27,711 nt of DNA from Bacteroidales bacterium UBA5326 (GTDB taxonomy: Bacteria; Bacteroidota; Bacteroidia; Bacteroidales; UBA932). The stretch lies in assembly GCA_002408205.1 (NCBI GenBank), contig DHQY01000007.1, positions 443,027 to 470,737 on the forward strand, given 5' to 3'. A program made the translations under genes and the position numbers. The notes under the pieces are model-generated. The model was not told where the DNA came from. It ran no database searches and was given only the letters and a program-made list of their open reading frames with translations. Each line of letters opens with the position of its first letter. Position 1 is the first letter of the stretch. Positions 23,865-27,711 of the stretch are shown here, in pieces.

Positions 23865-24962
23865 ATGAAAATAGCCGTAGGTCTGTCGGGCGGGGTAGAT
23901 TCATCCGTTGCCGCCCTGTTACTCAAACAACAGGGTCATGAAGTCATTGGGCTATTCATGCGAAACTGGAACGACACCACCGGAACTCTCCATGGAGAAT
24001 GTACCTGGGAAGACGATCTGGATCTGGCCAGAATGGTTGCCGGAAAACTTGACATTCCTTTTCATTTTATTGACCTGAGCGGCGAATACAGAAAACGTGT
24101 CGTGGACTATATGTTCAACGAATACGAAAAAGGCCGGACACCCAATCCCGATGTATTATGCAACCGCGAGATTAAATTCGATGCCTTCCTGAGCGCCGCT
24201 CTTGAACTGGGGGCAGAAAAAGTGGCTACGGGCCATTATTGCCGTCTGGGCTCTGCCCCGGGCGGCCTTTTCAGGCTTCTTGCGGGAGCCGACCCCAATA
24301 AAGACCAGTCCTATTTTTTGTGCCAGCTCAATCAAAGCCAACTTTCCAAAGCCCTTTTTCCAATAGGGGATCTCATTAAACCCGAGGTAAGGCGGCTGGC
24401 ATCGGCAGCAGGTCTGCCTACTGCCGACCGCAAGGATTCCCAGGGCATCTGCTTTGTTGGTAAAGTAGATCTTCCCGTTTTTCTGCAACAGAAACTCGAG
24501 GCCCGGGAAGGAAATGTCGTGGAAATTTTTAGAGACGGCCGGCAAAAAGTGATAGGCCGGCACCAGGGAGCCCAGTTTTACACCATCGGACAGCGAAAGG
24601 GTTTGAATATCGGAGGCCACAGAGAACCGCTTTTTGTGCTTTCTACCGACGTGGAGAATAACATCATTTTTGTGGGAGAAGGTCAGGACCATCCCGGTCT
24701 CTATCATAAAAAGCTATTCATAAGGGAGGATGAAATACACTGGATTCGCCCCGATCTGGCCATGCAGGCAGGTGCTTCGGAAAAATTCAGTATTCGCATA
24801 CGCTACCGACAGCCTTTACAGGAAGGGACTCTCTTCCGTATACCGGAGGGTATGGTCATTCATTTTGATATGCCCCAGCGAGGTATAACCCCGGGACAGT
24901 TCGCTGCGTGGTACACCGGAGATGAACTTACCGGCTCGGGGGTGATATCATCCCGTTCATAA
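23865..24962 (+). CDS. mnmA: tRNA-specific 2-thiouridylase MnmA
   Basis: A 365-residue enzyme that makes the 2-thio group of s2U34 in tRNA-Lys, -Glu and -Gln, using ATP and persulfide sulfur. The PP-loop is GLSGGVDSS (about 7-14). Catalytic cysteines are Cys99 (PDVLCNREIKF) and Cys196 (SQGICFVGK), both present. The central domain (GRHQGAQFYTIGQRKGLNIGG) and the C-terminal beta barrel (TGSGVI at the end) are complete. It lies 15 nt after the SRP RNA T tract. I see no matching -7 box there, so a promoter inside or upstream of the RNA gene is possible. The last 35 bp overlap the end of the S41 protease gene on the other strand. Confidence 0.95.
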   Translation: MKIAVGLSGGVDSSVAALLLKQQGHEVIGLFMRNWNDTTGTLHGECTWEDDLDLARMVAGKLDIPFHFIDLSGEYRKRVVDYMFNEYEKGRTPNPDVLCNREIKFDAFLSAALELGAEKVATGHYCRLGSAPGGLFRLLAGADPNKDQSYFLCQLNQSQLSKALFPIGDLIKPEVRRLASAAGLPTADRKDSQGICFVGKVDLPVFLQQKLEAREGNVVEIFRDGRQKVIGRHQGAQFYTIGQRKGLNIGGHREPLFVLSTDVENNIIFVGEGQDHPGLYHKKLFIREDEIHWIRPDLAMQAGASEKFSIRIRYRQPLQEGTLFRIPEGMVIHFDMPQRGITPGQFAAWYTGDELTGSGVISSRS

Positions 24963-26535
24963 CTTCCAGCGCTTTCCGGAATACAGGCAGGCCGGGATTT
25001 ACTATACGGTAATATCCCGCCGGACCGTAAAGACGTCCGGCAATGAGACCTTTCACCTGCAGACGTATCTCCTGTTCCGAGGCTGCAAGATCGCCTTCTC
25101 CGGGCACTACGTCCCTGGATTGGGCAAAAGAAAGTAATTCTTCAAAAGGAACGTCGTCGGTTCCAAATCCTTTCTCAAAATCATCCAAACCGGAAAATAC
25201 GGCTGTCAGGTCCTTACGTTCCACATCCAGATAACTGTTCATGAAGTCATTGATAATGCCGCGTCTCACCAGATTAAAGTAAAATCCCGAATAGAACGTA
25301 GTGTCCGCCGGTACAAATACATCGGGCATAATGCCCCCTGCGCCGTATACGGTGCGACCGTCCCTGAGTGTTTTGAATGCAAGTGAATCGGGTATCTGAA
25401 TGCTGTCTGCAGAAAATTGTTCACCCCTAAGATAACGTTGTAGAAATTCGGAATAATAGGCGTCTTTCTCACCCAGTTTATAGGGAGATTGAATGACTCG
25501 GCCGCTGGGAGTGTGGTAACGTGCTATAGTAAGTCTGAGTTCCGATCCATCCCTTAGGGTAAAGGCCTGTTGAACAAGGCCTTTACCAAAAGAACGTCTT
25601 CCCACTACCACTCCCCTGTCCCAGTCCTGGATGGCCCCGGCCACAATTTCACTGGCCGATGCAGAACCTTCGTCAATCATAATCACAACAGGGATTTCGG
25701 TAAAAAACCCGTTTCCTGTTGCCTTGATATCCTGACGAGGCATGTTGGCTCCTTCGGTATACAGGATCAGCTGATCCTTTTGTAAAAATTGCTCGGCAAG
25801 GAAGAGGGCCGCTCCCAACATTCCGCCGCTGTTTCCGCACAAATCAATAATAAGCCCGCGGGGCTTTTCGCTCAGATCGCGAAAGGCATTAATAAATTCT
25901 TCCTGTGTAGTGAGCGCGAATTTATTCAGTTTAATATACATTACTCCCGGAGCAGCCATATAGGATGCATCTATGCTGGTAATGGGGATCTTATCCCGGA
26001 CTACCTCGAAATACAGGGGTTTCGGTTCACCCGGACGGATCACTTTCAGTGCCACACGGGTACCTTTGGGTCCGCGGAGCAGACTGTACACTTTCTGGTT
26101 ATTCAGGTCGGGATTGCATATATCCTCACCGTCAACAGCGACAATACGGTCATCTGCACGAACACCAACCTTTTCGGAAGGAGCTCCGGCTACGGGCTGC
26201 GCTACTACCAGTGTATCGCGAATGATGGTAAATTCAATGCCAATACCTTCAAAATTTCCCTCAAATGGCTCGTTTATAGCTTTAACGTCTTTCTCCGGAA
26301 TAAAAGCGGAATGCGGATCGAGCCGCTCGACCATACGTTCCAGCAGATCGTCAACAAAAGCATTGGAATCTAATGTGTCGAGGTAATATTCACGTATATA
26401 AAACAATGCCTGCCCTATTTTATTAATCTGGCCGTTCAGGTCGTCGACAGACGACTGCGCGCTCAATACTGACCTATGGGACAGTGTGACCAGGCATCCC
26501 AAAGCAATGACAGACAAAAAGATTAATTTTTTCAT
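24928..26535 (-). CDS. S41 family C-terminal processing protease (CtpA-like)
   Basis: A 535-residue exported serine protease with a signal peptide (about 1-27, ending VLSAQ). A PDZ domain (about 90-180, GIGIEFTI...VGVRADDRIVAVDGED) precedes the S41 core. The catalytic Ser lies in EGSASASEIVAGAIQDWDRG (about 290-297), and the Lys in SFGKGLVQQAF (about 318), a Ser-Lys dyad. LCGNSGGML replaces the usual LRxNPGG turn. The C-terminal 120 residues after the protease are less conserved. Typical substrates are wall enzymes and lipoproteins. A start 9 nt upstream (TTG) is in frame; I use the ATG at 26533-26535. The end overlaps mnmA by 35 bp. Confidence 0.9.
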   Translation of the reverse strand: MKKLIFLSVIALGCLVTLSHRSVLSAQSSVDDLNGQINKIGQALFYIREYYLDTLDSNAFVDDLLERMVERLDPHSAFIPEKDVKAINEPFEGNFEGIGIEFTIIRDTLVVAQPVAGAPSEKVGVRADDRIVAVDGEDICNPDLNNQKVYSLLRGPKGTRVALKVIRPGEPKPLYFEVVRDKIPITSIDASYMAAPGVMYIKLNKFALTTQEEFINAFRDLSEKPRGLIIDLCGNSGGMLGAALFLAEQFLQKDQLILYTEGANMPRQDIKATGNGFFTEIPVVIMIDEGSASASEIVAGAIQDWDRGVVVGRRSFGKGLVQQAFTLRDGSELRLTIARYHTPSGRVIQSPYKLGEKDAYYSEFLQRYLRGEQFSADSIQIPDSLAFKTLRDGRTVYGAGGIMPDVFVPADTTFYSGFYFNLVRRGIINDFMNSYLDVERKDLTAVFSGLDDFEKGFGTDDVPFEELLSFAQSRDVVPGEGDLAASEQEIRLQVKGLIAGRLYGPAGYYRIVNPGLPVFRKALEVMNGMISPPSR

Positions 26536-26541
26536 ATTCTG

Positions 26542-26549
26542 CAAAAATA
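26542..26549 (-). promoter_or_regulatory. -7 box TATTTTTG for the S41 protease
   Basis: TATTTTTG on the minus strand matches TAnnTTTG. The ATG begins 7 nt after its last base. Confidence 0.45.
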
Positions 26550-26594
26550 GTAATTATTACTCCGCTTGTTACATCTTTTTTTCTTTTGAAACGT

Positions 26595-26650
26595 AATATA
26601 GTAAATGCATTTACTATATTTGCATTTACTATAACTGCTTTTACATTTTT
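26595..26650. repeat. 26-bp palindrome plus 15-bp tandem repeats before the porin gene
   Basis: Bases 26595-26620 form a perfect 26-bp palindrome with half AATATAGTAAATG. From 26606, a 15-bp unit repeats: TGCATTTACTATATT (26606-26620), TGCATTTACTATAAC (26621-26635) and a worn copy TGCTTTTACATTTTT (26636-26650). The -7 box TATATTTG (26615-26622) sits inside, so a protein bound here would block or steer the porin promoter. Operator function is inferred. Confidence 0.8.
26615..26622 (+). promoter_or_regulatory. -7 box TATATTTG for the porin gene
   Basis: TATATTTG matches TAnnTTTG. It overlaps the palindrome and tandem repeats and leaves a leader of about 40 nt, longer than at other genes here. 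Confidence 0.45.
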
Positions 26651-26669
26651 CACCTTAACACAAACCAAA

Positions 26670-27680
26670 ATGAAAAAACTACTGTATGTTTCTGTTCTAA
26701 TATTTTTTTGTTTTGCAGGACAGCGTATTTACGGGCAGGATACAAATATTGAGCCCCGCATATCCAAACTGGAAGGTTTTGTAGCCAAACTTCCTTCCAT
26801 ATCGGGATTTGTAAACCTCCGTTATCAGTACGAAGAAAACGCCAACGGATTTGATATCCGGCGCGCCCGTCTGGATTTCAAAGGCAACCTGGCCAAATGG
26901 ATGGATTATCGTCTGCAGGTGGATTTTGCCTCCTCTCCAAAGATCATAGATGCTTTCATCCGCTTTAAGATCAATCCTATGTTCAATGTTCAGGTTGGAC
27001 AGTTCAAATATGCTTTTTCTCTGGAAAACCCATACTCGCCTCTGAACGTCGAGACCATTGAAAACTCACAGGTAATCAGCTATTTGTCGGGATATAACGA
27101 CGCCTCGGGCGTTAAGGCCACTGGTCGTGATTTCGGGATCTCTTTCTATGGAGGTTTCTTCCAGATGGATGGCTATAACCTCATCGATTACACAATAGGA
27201 TTGTATAACGGCACGGGCATTAATGCAAAGGATGACAATAAGCACAAAGACTTCACGGGAAGAATTGATATTCATCCCATAAAGGCCATTACCCTCTCGG
27301 GATCATATTACAACGGGAAACTGGGAACCGACGGATCACTTCAGCCGCGTGAACGCTGGAGCGCCGGTATACGTTACGACGACAGTAAAGCGCTTCTGCG
27401 CTCTGAATACATTAAAGGCAAAACATTTGACTTTGTGAGCGACGGGTTTTATGTACTGGCCGGCTATAAATTCTGTGATAAAATTATGCCTCTTTTTAAA
27501 TACGATTATTTGCACAAAGATCTAAGCAAAGAAGATTCAAAGCAGACTAATTATGTCATAGGTGTGGATTACTGGCCTTACAAAAACTTTCGTCTACAGC
27601 TTAATTATACTTACCGGACTTTTAGTGACACCGCAAAAAACAGCGGATTACTCGGCCTGATGTTTACAGCTCGTTTCTAA
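26670..27680 (+). CDS. Porin O/P family outer-membrane channel
   Basis: A 336-residue outer-membrane beta barrel of the phosphate-selective porin O/P group. A signal peptide (about 1-23, ending RIYGQ) is followed by a short linker region (PRISKLEGFVAKLPSISG). The barrel then begins with VNLRYQYEENANGFDIRRARLDFKGNLAKWMDYRLQVDFASSPKIIDAFIRFK. The FQVGQFK-like block (MFNVQVGQFKYAFSLENPYSP) and GRDFGISFYG are family marks. It ends in a barrel strand LGLMFTARF with a terminal Phe. The frame is open 84 nt upstream, but that sequence is the repeat-rich promoter; the ATG at 26670 begins the signal peptide. Substrate is not known; phosphate or another anion is only a family guess. No terminator is visible before the window ends. 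Confidence 0.87.
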   Translation: MKKLLYVSVLIFFCFAGQRIYGQDTNIEPRISKLEGFVAKLPSISGFVNLRYQYEENANGFDIRRARLDFKGNLAKWMDYRLQVDFASSPKIIDAFIRFKINPMFNVQVGQFKYAFSLENPYSPLNVETIENSQVISYLSGYNDASGVKATGRDFGISFYGGFFQMDGYNLIDYTIGLYNGTGINAKDDNKHKDFTGRIDIHPIKAITLSGSYYNGKLGTDGSLQPRERWSAGIRYDDSKALLRSEYIKGKTFDFVSDGFYVLAGYKFCDKIMPLFKYDYLHKDLSKEDSKQTNYVIGVDYWPYKNFRLQLNYTYRTFSDTAKNSGLLGLMFTARF

Positions 27681-27711
27681 AACATAAAATATCACTAGTG
27701 GCCAAATAAAT

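Noticed and set aside
26586..26669. 28-codon N-terminal extension of the porin (NAFTIFAFTITAFTFF).
   Set aside because: The repeats in it come from the promoter palindrome and tandem repeats; the signal peptide begins at 26670.
1..27711. Mobile elements, CRISPR array, phage or defence system.
   Set aside because: No transposase, integrase, repeat-spacer array, terminal repeats or known defence family was found in any frame.

Overview
The window looks like part of a chromosome from the Bacteroidota, most likely order Bacteroidales. Four things suggest this. Gene starts lack Shine-Dalgarno sequences. Many genes are instead preceded by the Bacteroidota -7 box TAnnTTTG. Families typical of the phylum are present (DUF4293, porin O/P, the 3-keto-disaccharide hydrolase cassette, a SusC-free lipoprotein operon). 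The tRNA does not encode CCA. I see no phage, transposon, CRISPR or plasmid gene, so this is ordinary chromosomal backbone, densely packed, with no gene-free stretch over 300 bp.

Layout. 1-95: 3' end of tRNA-Gly and its terminator. 103-1895 (minus): nucleoside phosphorylase and a SirB1-like protein. A perfect 18-bp inverted repeat in the divergent promoter separates these from a DUF4293 membrane protein (1961-2344). 2405-5583 (plus): three exported proteins, a Tat-dependent Gfo/Idh/MocA oxidoreductase, a 3-keto-disaccharide hydrolase lipoprotein and a TIM-barrel isomerase/epimerase lipoprotein. They look like a periplasmic oxidise-then-cleave glycoside pathway and end at a strong bidirectional terminator. 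5618-7612 (minus): TPR protein. 7679-8668 (plus): M28 peptidase homologue with key catalytic residues replaced. 8665-9417 (minus): beta-barrel protein. 9469-10926 (plus): CstA-type peptide/pyruvate transporter.

10828-23204 is one long minus-strand stack read right to left: glucosaminidase-LysM, mltG, an RsmI-like methyltransferase, folB, mtaB and a split chrA pair. It is followed, after a separate promoter, by uvrB - RelA/SpoT homologue - uvrA. Neighbours mostly overlap by 4-14 bp or lie within a few bases. On the other side of the divergent promoter are cdd, a small SRP RNA (not protein coding) and mnmA. The window ends with a convergent S41 C-terminal processing protease and a porin O/P-type channel, whose promoter contains a 26-bp palindrome plus 15-bp tandem repeats.

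The observations I rate highest are: the exported 3-keto-glycoside cassette; an RSH protein with an intact synthetase but a degenerate hydrolase, placed between the two excision-repair genes; the M28 pseudoenzyme; two unexplained operator-like palindromes; and a recurring divergent promoter design in which the minus-strand gene appears leaderless while the plus-strand gene starts 20-23 nt after its -7 box. Everything here comes from reading the sequence by eye; no database search was possible.
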